Shown here: positions 1 to 6,717 of the stretch, in pieces
Layout: each line of letters starts with the position of its first letter
Numbering within the stretch: the first letter of the stretch is position 1
Origin: Bacteroidales bacterium
Lineage (GTDB): Bacteria; Bacteroidota; Bacteroidia; Bacteroidales; UBA4181
Reading direction: 5' to 3'
Assembly (NCBI GenBank): GCA_028700615.1
Contig: JAQVSH010000033.1
Span: forward strand, 1-12,025
Length of the DNA stretch: 12,025 bases
The notes under the pieces: generated by a model
Told to the model about the DNA's origin: nothing
The model's input: the letters and a program-made list of their open reading frames with translations, nothing else
The model's database searches: none
Translations under genes and position numbers: made by a program

Positions 1-1413
1 GGGAATCAGATATACCGTAAAACTCAGCACTCCCAGAGCCAGCATTAATCTCCAGGTTCCGACAGGTTTCATTTCTTCCCCGTGAGATAAACGGATTTTT
101 CCAAGCAGGTATAATCCGGTGGTTCCAAAAATCACAATCCAAATGGCGATAAAAACATCCCGGGTAATCCATCCGAGATGATAGACCTGATCAATGGTCG
201 ACAGGTATTTCAGGCTAAATGCCAGCAAGAGAAATCCCATCACAATTTTCACTGCATTCAACCAGCTTCCGGATTTGGGAAGCTTTTTCAGACGGGAAGG
301 GAAAATGGCTAAAAGGGAAAAAGGTAAAGCAAATGCCAGTGAAAAACCAAACATTCCCAATATCGGTTTGATGGCCATTCCGCCCGCTGCCGCTTCAACC
401 AATAAGGCTCCAACAATCGGTCCTGTACAGGAAAATGAAACCACTACCAGTGTCAGGGCCATAAAAAATATGGCAAAAAAACCTCCTTTGTCCGCTTGTC
501 TGTCCACTTTATTTACCAGGCCCGAAGGCAGGGTAATTTCAAACAAACCCAGAAAAGACAAGGCGAAAATTACAAAAAGAAGAAAAAACAGCGCATTGGG
601 CAGCCAGTGTGTACTGAGTTGATTGGCAAAGTCCGCTCCTAAATTGGTCAATCCGACTAAGATCCCGATCAGTGTATATATCAGGACAATAGAAAGCCCA
701 AAGAGCAAAGCTTTGAGTATGGCGCCTGATTTATTTTCCCCGTTGAGAAAAAAAGAAACCGTCATAGGGATCATAGGAAACACACATGGGGTAAAAACTC
801 CAGCCAGGCCTGCCAGTAATGCAATAAGAAAAAATCCGGCCAGAGAACGGTCCTTTTGAAGGTCTGCCTGAACTTCCTGGATTGTCTCGGCAGGAATGGT
901 ATCACTTCCGGCAGATTCTCCTGCCGGATTCAGATTGCCATTGATGGCGAAAGAAAAAGATTTTTGTGTAGGAGGAAGGCAATTTTCATTGTCACAACTC
1001 ATGTACTCGACGTCTCCTTCAATGGTGAAGGGGGATGTTTTTAAAATGTTGATTTTTTGATGAAAAATGGCTTCTTTGTTGAATACATGGAGATTCATCC
1101 GGAATCCCTTGTCGAAATATTCTGTGGTCTGGGAAATTTCAGTCAGATTCCCATCCAGGGTATATCCGGAATCAGGCTGAAAACTAAAACGGGTGGGAAT
1201 AGGTCCGGCCTCTGTTTTTTCCGTTGAATACATATGCCAGGGTTCTTTAATTTCGGCACGAAATACCAAAATGGCCGTGCTGTCAGAAACCGACTCAATA
1301 GAAAAATTCCAGGAAACGGGATCCTGTATCTGGGCCGCAAGAGTCCCTGTAAAAGTCCATACTACCAGGAAGACGCTGAAAATCTTTCGGCTGATATTTT
1401 TCCCCAGGAGCAT
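1..1413 (-). CDS. dsbD: DsbD-type thiol:disulfide interchange protein, partial (C-terminus beyond left edge)
   Basis: This inner-membrane protein passes electrons from cytoplasmic thioredoxin to periplasmic thiol proteins. The reading frame is open for 471 codons from ATG 1413-1411 to base 1, so the C-terminal part, normally a thioredoxin-like domain, lies outside. Residues 1-27 look like a signal peptide (Lys/Arg-rich start, hydrophobic core, ending TLAA). Residues 28-160 form the DsbD alpha domain, with the redox pair C140/C145 in MSCDNENCLPP. From about residue 190 there are several membrane helices. Two carry the buried cysteines of the transmembrane beta domain: C210 in FTPCVFPMIP and C329 in SFSCTGP. 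An in-frame stop (the rng stop codon at 1438-1440) lies nine codons upstream, so 1413 is the only plausible ATG. The 24-base gap to rng suggests cotranscription. The family call is secure. Whether the substrate is cytochrome c maturation or general disulfide reduction cannot be told here. Confidence 0.93.
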   Translation of the reverse strand, partial: MLLGKNISRKIFSVFLVVWTFTGTLAAQIQDPVSWNFSIESVSDSTAILVFRAEIKEPWHMYSTEKTEAGPIPTRFSFQPDSGYTLDGNLTEISQTTEYFDKGFRMNLHVFNKEAIFHQKINILKTSPFTIEGDVEYMSCDNENCLPPTQKSFSFAINGNLNPAGESAGSDTIPAETIQEVQADLQKDRSLAGFFLIALLAGLAGVFTPCVFPMIPMTVSFFLNGENKSGAILKALLFGLSIVLIYTLIGILVGLTNLGADFANQLSTHWLPNALFFLLFVIFALSFLGLFEITLPSGLVNKVDRQADKGGFFAIFFMALTLVVVSFSCTGPIVGALLVEAAAGGMAIKPILGMFGFSLAFALPFSLLAIFPSRLKKLPKSGSWLNAVKIVMGFLLLAFSLKYLSTIDQVYHLGWITRDVFIAIWIVIFGTTGLYLLGKIRLSHGEEMKPVGTWRLMLALGVLSFTVYLIP

Positions 1414-1437
1414 GCTTAAGATGATTTTGATAGATGA

Positions 1438-2985
1438 TTAATGAATAATTTCCTCATTTTCTCTGGAAAAATATTTAACCTCCAGCAGAGAATATGACAT
1501 ATCGGCTTTCAGCCGGATATAACATTTCAATTTCCACATCCATTGAAAACGTACAGAAAATATACCCTGACTCAACCATGCGGCCACATAGGGATGGACG
1601 TTTATACTTATATATTTCAGGTTGTCTGTATGAATAATGTAGGAAAGATTGTTATAGATTTCTTCTTCCAGTAAAATACTGGGCATGATTTCTCCACTTC
1701 CTTTGCAGGTGGGGCATTTTTCCACCGTGTCTACATTGACTTCGGGCCGGACTCTTTGCCGGGTGATCTGCATCAGTCCGAATTTACTCAATGGCAGAAT
1801 ATTGTGTTTTGCTCTGTCATCAGACATCAACTCTTTCATTTTATCATAGAGAACTTGCCGGTGGTCGTTGTCATAGAGATCGATAAAGTCAATGACAATA
1901 ATACCTCCCATATCTCTTAATCTGAGTTGAGTGGCAATTTGTTCGGCGGCGGCAAGATTGACTTCAAGGGCATTGACTTCCTGATTGGACCCTGATTTTG
2001 AACGGTTTCCGCTGTTCACATCGATCACATGTAAAGCCTCCGTATGTTCTATAATCAGATAAGCGCCATTTTTAATAGAAACGATGCGGCCAAACATGGC
2101 TTTAACCTGTTTCTGAACGCCAAAACGTTCAAAGATAGGAGGGCCTCCGGATACCAGGCGTACAATTTTTTCCTTTTCGGGAGCTATGGTAAGAATATAT
2201 TCCCTGACCTCATCATATACGGTCTTGTCATTCACATAGATATTGTTGAACGACCCATTCAGCATGTCTCTGAGAATTGCTGAAGTACGGCTGAGTTCGC
2301 TGATAATCAGTTTCGGAGGAGTGGCTCCCCGGAGTTGTTCAAATGCGGATTCCCATTTTTCAACCAGGCCTCTTAATTCTTCGTCCAATGCGGCAACTTT
2401 CTTTCCTTCAGCCACTGTCCGGATAATGACTCCGTAGTTTTTAGGCCGGATACTCTGGATTAATTTTTTCAGACGGTTTTTCTCTTCTTCAGATTCGATT
2501 TTTTGGGATATAGAAATTTTGTCTGAGAAAGGAATTAAAACGAGGTTTCTTCCTGCGATAGAAATTTCCGAGCAAAGACGAGGCCCTTTGGTAGAAATAG
2601 GCTCTTTTGCAATTTGTACAAGAACATACTGTCCGGAAGTGAGAATATCGGATATCTTTCCGTTTTTATCAATTTCCGGTTCTATTTTAAATTTCTGCAA
2701 AGAGGGATTTCCCTTTTTATTCAGTGCAGAATCCACATATTTTAATAAGGACCGGAATTGCGGACCCAAGTCGAGATAGTGTAGAAATGCATCTTTTTCA
2801 TACCCTATATCCACGAAGGCAGCATTCAGACCCGGCATGATTTTCTTAACCCTGCCAAGGTATATATCCCCGACCGAAAACTGTACATTGCTTTTTTCCT
2901 TCGTCAGCTCGACAAGGCGTTTATCTTTTAGAAGCGCGATAGAAATTTCGGATGCAGAGACATCTATTACGAGTTCATTGTTCAC
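1438..2985 (-). CDS. rng: Ribonuclease G (RNase E/G family)
   Basis: This cytoplasmic endoribonuclease matures 16S rRNA 5' ends and takes part in mRNA turnover. An S1-like RNA-binding region lies near residues 35-125 (VGDIYLGRV, MPGLNAAFVDIG). The catalytic DNase I-like part has the Mg2+ aspartates in IDVNSG (about residues 321-326) and IDFID (about 365-369). The zinc-link motif CPTC at about 424-427 follows; in the E. coli enzymes it bridges subunits. The protein is about 515 residues, full length for an RNase G and without the long RNase E scaffold tail. Start choice is uncertain. GTG at 2985 gives MNNELVID, matching the usual family N-terminus, while TTG at 2991 adds two residues. A stop at 3007-3009 limits further extension, and no Shine-Dalgarno is visible. 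It lies downstream of a terminator and upstream of dsbD, so the two probably form a bicistronic unit. Confidence 0.95.
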   Translation of the reverse strand: MNNELVIDVSASEISIALLKDKRLVELTKEKSNVQFSVGDIYLGRVKKIMPGLNAAFVDIGYEKDAFLHYLDLGPQFRSLLKYVDSALNKKGNPSLQKFKIEPEIDKNGKISDILTSGQYVLVQIAKEPISTKGPRLCSEISIAGRNLVLIPFSDKISISQKIESEEEKNRLKKLIQSIRPKNYGVIIRTVAEGKKVAALDEELRGLVEKWESAFEQLRGATPPKLIISELSRTSAILRDMLNGSFNNIYVNDKTVYDEVREYILTIAPEKEKIVRLVSGGPPIFERFGVQKQVKAMFGRIVSIKNGAYLIIEHTEALHVIDVNSGNRSKSGSNQEVNALEVNLAAAEQIATQLRLRDMGGIIVIDFIDLYDNDHRQVLYDKMKELMSDDRAKHNILPLSKFGLMQITRQRVRPEVNVDTVEKCPTCKGSGEIMPSILLEEEIYNNLSYIIHTDNLKYISINVHPYVAAWLSQGIFSVRFQWMWKLKCYIRLKADMSYSLLEVKYFSRENEEIIH

Positions 2986-3110
2986 TGCCAATAGTTTAGA
3001 TTCTTTTCAGCAGAAATACTTCCTTCATTGCCGGAGGTGACTCGTGATGAATTTAATTTCTGCCTGTTTAATATCGTTAAGCTTACCTGCCCGTTGTACA
3101 TTCAGGTTTA

Positions 3111-3148
3111 TAAAGAAAAACCTAAAATCCGTACAGAATTTTAGGTTT
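3111..3148 (-). terminator. Rho-independent terminator after HU and the small ribosomal protein gene
   Basis: A perfect 11-bp inverted repeat pairs 3118-3128 with 3138-3148 around a 9-base loop. Read on the minus strand, the descending arm runs into a T-rich stretch (TTTTTCTTTA, partly in the stem). It lies 33 bases beyond the stop of the small ribosomal protein gene, in the 190-base space before rng, so it should end the HU transcript and leave rng to its own promoter. The stem is rich in A and T, so partial read-through into rng is possible. Nothing else recognisable lies in 2992-3181. Confidence 0.7.
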
Positions 3149-3181
3149 ATTCTTTGGCTTTCTTCTACAGAAAGAAGAAAA

Positions 3182-3274
3182 CTACTTTTTCTTCTTATGC
3201 CTATTCTTCCGCAAGCGTTTTTTCCGTTTGTGGGTAGCCATTTTATGTCTTTTTCTTTTCTTTCCGCTGGGCAT
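3182..3274 (-). CDS. Small basic ribosomal protein of the bS22/mS38 (AURKAIP1/COX24 domain) family
   Basis: This is a 30-codon gene encoding MPSGKKRKRHKMATHKRKKR followed by ten more residues ending in KKKK, then TAG. More than half of the residues are Lys or Arg. The pattern SGKKRKRHKMATHKRKKR.RK matches the short bacterial AURKAIP1/COX24-domain proteins. Their relatives are bS22 of the mycobacterial 30S subunit and mS38 of mitochondria, which sit in rRNA near the decoding site. By family knowledge it should be a small-subunit ribosomal protein; that is inference for this organism. It starts 23 bases after the HU stop codon and is followed by a hairpin terminator, so HU and this gene are probably cotranscribed. 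It is easily missed by length cut-offs. An internal ATG (codon 12) exists, but the conserved N-terminal MPSGK favours the first one. Confidence 0.88.
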   Translation of the reverse strand: MPSGKKRKRHKMATHKRKKRLRKNRHKKKK

Positions 3275-3297
3275 GGTGATAAATTATTAGTTGGTAC

Positions 3298-3582
3298 TTA
3301 TTTTACTTGGGTTTTAACTTTGTTTACAAAAGTTTTTGCGGGCTTAAAAGCAGGAATGTTATGAGCCGGGATGATAATGGTCGTGTTTTTGGAAATATTT
3401 CTTGCGGTCTTTTTAGCGCGTTTCTTTACGATAAAGCTGCCAAAACCTCTCAAGTAAACATTTTTATCCTTGGCCAAGGCGTCTTTTACACTTTCCATCA
3501 TAGCCTCAACAGTTCTTTGAACTGTTACTTTTTCAATTCCCGTCATTTTGGAAATTTCATTTACAATATCTGCTTTTGTCAT
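3298..3582 (-). CDS. HU/IHF-family DNA-binding protein
   Basis: This is a 94-residue histone-like protein that dimerises, bends DNA and compacts the nucleoid. The N-terminal helical part (MTKADIVNEISKMTG) is followed by the beta-saddle motif LRGFGSF (about 44-50) and the DNA-binding arm and C-terminal helix ending IIIPAHNIPAFKPAKTF. Length and architecture are exactly those of HU. The arm-tip proline that intercalates into DNA in many HU and IHF proteins (RNP motif) is absent: the sequence reads ARNISKNT. I recall this as usual for one Bacteroidota HU clade. A good Bacteroidota-type promoter lies about 60-90 bases upstream, and the small ribosomal protein gene follows. I cannot tell from sequence which of the several HU paralogues of a Bacteroidota genome this is, so no gene symbol is given. 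Confidence 0.93.
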   Translation of the reverse strand: MTKADIVNEISKMTGIEKVTVQRTVEAMMESVKDALAKDKNVYLRGFGSFIVKKRAKKTARNISKNTTIIIPAHNIPAFKPAKTFVNKVKTQVK

Positions 3583-3641
3583 CTTGAAAAGTATTAATCG
3601 TTAGTATATCATCTAATTGTTAAGATCTTGCAAAGGTTCGG

Positions 3642-3674
3642 CAAATATAAGGCATTTATTATTAAAAGGTACAA
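3642..3674 (-). promoter_or_regulatory. Probable Bacteroidota-type promoter for HU
   Basis: Read on the minus strand, 3649-3642 is TATATTTG, a perfect match to the Bacteroidota -7 consensus TAnnTTTG. A TTG at 3674-3672 lies 22 bases upstream as a possible -33 element, slightly far but within reported variation. Transcription would start near 3636, giving an untranslated leader of roughly 54 bases before the HU ATG. The surrounding DNA is rich in A and T. This is a motif match only. Confidence 0.55.
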
Positions 3675-3735
3675 GTGTTTGGATAAAAAAAAGAATTATT
3701 TACTTTTAATTCGGTGACTCTGAACCTCGAATCTG

Positions 3736-3765
3736 TTTTATCACGCAGAAAAGCCTTTATCTTTG
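3736..3765 (+). promoter_or_regulatory. Probable Bacteroidota-type promoter for mutY
   Basis: TATCTTTG at 3758-3765 matches the -7 consensus TAnnTTTG perfectly. The -33 element is weak: TTTT at 3736-3739 instead of TTTG or TTG, with 18 bases between. Transcription would begin about 5-7 bases after the box, near 3770-3772, leaving almost no leader before ATG 3777 and about 17 bases before ATG 3789. The promoter faces away from that of HU. Apart from these two promoters I see nothing recognisable in 3583-3776. Confidence 0.5.
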
Positions 3766-3776
3766 CGGAAGATTGA

Positions 3777-4847
3777 ATGAGGAGGGGGATGAACAGAGTA
3801 CCGGATATATTGTTAGAGTGGTATCAGCAGCAGGCCAGAACTTTACCCTGGAGGGAAACCAAAGATCCATACGCGATCTGGATTTCCGAAATTATACTGC
3901 AGCAAACCCGTGTAAATCAGGGGCTTGATTATTACAGAAGATTTATGGAAGCTTTCCCTACCGTTCAGGAGCTTGCAGCGGCTCCGGTTGAAGCGGTTTT
4001 GAAGCAATGGCAGGGGCTGGGGTATTATTCCAGGGCGCGAAATCTTCATCAGGCAGCACAGCAGGTAGTATCTCTGTATGGAGGGGTTCTCCCCGGCAGT
4101 TCCGAGGAATTGCTAAAACTTAAGGGTGTAGGCCCCTATACCGCAGCAGCAGTGGCTTCTATTGCTTTTTCAGAGCGGGTAGTGACGGTGGATGGGAATG
4201 TGAACCGTTTTATTTCCAGGTTGTTTTCTATGGCTGAAGATCCTTTGTCTGCCCGGGGCAGACAAGAAATTGTTACCCTTGCCTCAGCCATGGCCGGTCA
4301 ATTTTCTCCCGGTCTTTTTAATCAGGCCCTGATGGAATTTGGCGCTTTGCAGTGTATTCCTCATCCGGATTGTGAGATATGCCCTTTAAAAAATTATTGT
4401 GAGGCCTTTCGGTTGGATCTGGTCAGTGAACTTCCCGTCCGGAAAAAAAAGATGAAGGTCAGAGATCGGTATTTTTATTATGCGGTCGTCCGTTTTCAGG
4501 ATCAATATTGGCTCAGACAACGGGGTGCAGGAGATATCTGGCAGGGTCTTTATGAGTTTCCTTTGCTGGAGACCGGATCTGAGATAGCGGATTTCTCTGA
4601 ACTGGCTTCTGCCCTTGAAACCCTGTTTTCTTCCCGGGGATCCATCTCTCTTAGTTCCTGCAGTGAGGTTTATGTGCATGTGCTCACCCACCAGAAAATT
4701 CATGCTGTGTTCTGTGTTATTCAAACCTCAGAAACTCCTCAATTTATTGATAATAATGCGACTCCGTATTCATTTAGCGAGATTTCAGAACTGCCGGTTT
4801 CCCGTTTGACAGACCGTTACTTACATTCCGGTTGGATCAATCCATAG
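3777..4847 (+). CDS. mutY: A/G-specific adenine DNA glycosylase MutY
   Basis: MutY removes adenine mispaired with 8-oxoguanine, starting base excision repair. The helix-hairpin-helix glycosylase fold occupies about residues 10-215: catalytic Glu E38 in SEIILQQTRV, hairpin LKGVGPYTAAAVASIAF (about 115-131) and catalytic Asp D139 in VDGNVNR. The C-terminal Nudix-like domain that reads 8-oxoguanine begins near residue 228 and contains WQGLYEFP. The [4Fe-4S] cysteines are C193, C199, C202 and C208, spaced CX5CX2CX5C. The usual spacing is CX6CX2CX5C, so the first loop is one residue short. Length (356) is normal. Two starts compete: ATG 3777 (used here for numbering) and ATG 3789, which has AGGAGG at 3780-3785 directly before it and an N-terminus (MNRVPDILLEWY) more typical of the family. 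It is the first gene of the rightward run. Confidence 0.95.
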   Translation: MRRGMNRVPDILLEWYQQQARTLPWRETKDPYAIWISEIILQQTRVNQGLDYYRRFMEAFPTVQELAAAPVEAVLKQWQGLGYYSRARNLHQAAQQVVSLYGGVLPGSSEELLKLKGVGPYTAAAVASIAFSERVVTVDGNVNRFISRLFSMAEDPLSARGRQEIVTLASAMAGQFSPGLFNQALMEFGALQCIPHPDCEICPLKNYCEAFRLDLVSELPVRKKKMKVRDRYFYYAVVRFQDQYWLRQRGAGDIWQGLYEFPLLETGSEIADFSELASALETLFSSRGSISLSSCSEVYVHVLTHQKIHAVFCVIQTSETPQFIDNNATPYSFSEISELPVSRLTDRYLHSGWINP

Positions 4848-4877
4848 GTGATCTTAGAAAGAAATTGTATATTTTAT

Positions 4878-4885
4878 TATCTTTA
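4878..4885 (+). promoter_or_regulatory. Possible -7 promoter box before ssb
   Basis: TATCTTTA differs from the Bacteroidota -7 consensus TAnnTTTG at the last base and lies 26 bases before the ssb ATG, in an A+T-rich 64-base gap after mutY. No convincing -33 TTG is placed upstream. A separate promoter for the abundant SSB would make sense, but the motif alone is weak. Confidence 0.3.
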
Positions 4886-4911
4886 CCACTCACCTTATAA
4901 ATCACAGAGCT

Positions 4912-5343
4912 ATGATAAACAAAGTAATTTTAGTTGGACGTGTCGGGAAAGATCCTGAAATCAGGCATCTCGATCAGAATGTAAAAGTGGCTACTTTCAG
5001 ACTGGCTACAGACGAATCTTACAAGAACAGCAGCGGAGAAAAAATCACCAATACCGAATGGCACACCGTGGTTTTGTGGCGTGGATTGGCCGACATCACG
5101 GAGAAATATGTCAAAAAAGGTTCTCTTCTTTATATTGAAGGAAAGATTAAGACCAGAGAATGGACCGACAAAGACGGGAACAAAAGGTATAATATGGAAA
5201 TTGTGGCTGACACTATGCAAATGCTGGACAAACGCTCTGATCAGGCTTCCTCCGGTGCAGAACGTCCGCAGGATTTTTCGCGATCGTCACAGGAATCCCA
5301 GGCTCCTATGCAGGATGCGGTTCCTGATGACCTTCCTTTTTAA
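4912..5343 (+). CDS. ssb: Single-stranded DNA-binding protein SSB
   Basis: SSB coats single-stranded DNA during replication, recombination and repair, and recruits partner enzymes. Residues 1 to about 105 form the OB fold, with the typical start MINKVILVGRVGKDPEIR, the central TEWHTVVLW and the strand region LLYIEGKIKTREWTD. A flexible Gln/Ser-rich linker follows (about 106-137). The C-terminus PDDLPF is the acidic tip that binds SSB partners. Length (143) is normal for a homotetrameric bacterial SSB. The ATG is the only sensible start, since the conserved MINKVIL begins there. It follows mutY by 64 bases and precedes gldE by 21, so transcription with gldE is likely. I see nothing irregular in it. 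Confidence 0.97.
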   Translation: MINKVILVGRVGKDPEIRHLDQNVKVATFRLATDESYKNSSGEKITNTEWHTVVLWRGLADITEKYVKKGSLLYIEGKIKTREWTDKDGNKRYNMEIVADTMQMLDKRSDQASSGAERPQDFSRSSQESQAPMQDAVPDDLPF

Positions 5344-5364
5344 TAAAGGTCAATGCATTAAGAC

Positions 5365-6678
5365 TTGAAAGCACAGATTTTTTTATCTCAGGGTATTCAA
5401 CAGGCTCCTTCCGGTATGCTCTCCAGTGAGCATGCCGCGGGAGTCTTGATTTTTTTAATTTCTTTGGTTTTTATTTACCTCCTGATCCTGTGGGTAAAAC
5501 TTTCTTTTCTGGCTCTCACCACTTCTGACCTCACTGTTTTAAAAGAATTGCCCGGAAAGGCTTCCCGGTCTGTATATGGTTTGCTGGAAAATCCCAATCG
5601 TTTTTTGGGAGCGGTGCGTATCGCCGGCTTTATTTTCAGCGTTGGGATTGTGGTTTGTTGTGTCTGGTTTTTAGGTTTTTTTATTGATCTCCAGACCTTA
5701 AATGTAGGGATTGTGATTTTCATCAGCCTTTCTGTTGCTGTGGTTCTGTTTCTTCTGGAGAGGGCTTCGGTGAAAATTATTTCAGGGCAGGCCCGTTTTC
5801 TTGCCCTTGGTTTATCGGGGATTGCCGTGGTGCTTGATAAACTTTTCGGCTTTGCGGGGGAATCTCTTCCTTCCGTTTTTCCGGTTTCTCTGATGCATGA
5901 GATGAAGAAGAAGGATTTAACTCTGGAGGAAATGACGGATGTGCTTGATATAGCTGATCCATCCAAAGAAAATAATATTTTTGAGGGGGTTGTCCATTTC
6001 CGCCATACGGATGTGCGGGAAATTCTAACACCCCGTATGGATGTGATTTCTGTGGAGATTTCAATGCCTCTCGAGGAGGTGATGACCCTGGTAATGCAAT
6101 CGGGGTATTCACGCATACCGGTTTATGAAAAATCCCTGGATCAGATTAAGGGCATTCTTTATGTAAAAGATCTTCTTCCCTATTTGGTAGACAATACCCA
6201 TCCGGTGGATTGGCAATCCCTTCTGCGGACCCCTTTCTTTGTTCCCGATACCAAGCATCTTTATCCCTTATTGCGGGAGTTTCAGAAAAATAAAACCCAA
6301 CTTGCCGTGGTGGTAGATGAGTACGGAGGCACTGCCGGTATTGTGACACTGGAAGATATCCTGGAAGAGATTGTCGGAGAAATTGCAGACGAATCCGATC
6401 ACGACGATCAGCGTTTTTCTATTTTAGGGGATCGGGTTTGGCTATTTAATGCTAAAATTTCACTCAATGATTTTTGCAGGGTCATTGGTGAAAACGAAGA
6501 TTTTTTTGATAAAATAAAAGGAGAGGCTGATACGCTGGCCGGGCTGATTTTGGAGATGAACGGGGAAATCCCTGTCCGCGGGGATGAACTGGAGTATGGT
6601 CCTTATGTTTTTCGGATTGAGAGTGTGAATGAGCGCAGAATAGATCAGATTAAGGTCATGGCAAAACTTCCCGGCTGA
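5365..6678 (+). CDS. gldE: GldE-like membrane protein (DUF21-CBS-CorC), with altered DUF21 signatures
   Basis: This is a CorC/hemolysin-type protein. Several helices (about 25-45, 80-107, 112-131 and perhaps 143-163) form a DUF21-type membrane domain. A CBS pair follows (about 216-345, with LTPRMDVISVE, GYSRIPVYE, VVVDEYGGTAGIVTLEDILEE), then a C-terminal CorC_HlyC domain (about 350-435). In gliding Flavobacterium, GldE works with GldD in gliding and type IX secretion. GldE also occurs in non-gliding Bacteroidota, and CorC/CNNM relatives are linked to Mg2+ transport. The usual DUF21 motifs are missing: SGxExA is replaced around residues 42-47 (LWVKLS), NNxxN around 88-92 (GFIFS), and GExxPK around 131-137. 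The CBS and CorC parts look intact. The start is TTG 5365 (a stop lies at 5359-5361) or ATG 5416; both keep the first helix. No gldD follows. The GldE assignment also rests on position after mutY-ssb. Confidence 0.87.
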   Translation: MKAQIFLSQGIQQAPSGMLSSEHAAGVLIFLISLVFIYLLILWVKLSFLALTTSDLTVLKELPGKASRSVYGLLENPNRFLGAVRIAGFIFSVGIVVCCVWFLGFFIDLQTLNVGIVIFISLSVAVVLFLLERASVKIISGQARFLALGLSGIAVVLDKLFGFAGESLPSVFPVSLMHEMKKKDLTLEEMTDVLDIADPSKENNIFEGVVHFRHTDVREILTPRMDVISVEISMPLEEVMTLVMQSGYSRIPVYEKSLDQIKGILYVKDLLPYLVDNTHPVDWQSLLRTPFFVPDTKHLYPLLREFQKNKTQLAVVVDEYGGTAGIVTLEDILEEIVGEIADESDHDDQRFSILGDRVWLFNAKISLNDFCRVIGENEDFFDKIKGEADTLAGLILEMNGEIPVRGDELEYGPYVFRIESVNERRIDQIKVMAKLPG

Positions 6679-6717
6679 TGGCCCGGAGAGATTTTGTATA
6701 ATTAATACGGTACGAGA

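Noticed and set aside
194..622. Rightward frame of 142 codons near the left edge, and others up to 1441
   Set aside because: They lie opposite dsbD, which is continuous from 1413 to base 1 with both membrane cysteine motifs.
907..928. 8-bp perfect stem (907-914 with 921-928) with a 6-base loop inside dsbD
   Set aside because: It lies in coding sequence for the Gly/Ser/Ala linker after the alpha domain and has no T-tract in either direction; probably codon-driven.
3011..3018. TATTTCTG on the minus strand as a -7 box for rng
   Set aside because: It has one mismatch to TAnnTTTG and no -33 element at the right distance; rng needs a promoter but I cannot point to it with confidence.
3044..3364. 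Rightward frame of 106 codons between rng and HU
   Set aside because: It runs opposite the small ribosomal protein gene and the terminator; the product has no family resemblance.
5475..6116. A 213-codon leftward frame opposite gldE
   Set aside because: It is a shadow of the GldE frame; the product is low-complexity, rich in Ser, Thr and Arg, with no domain.
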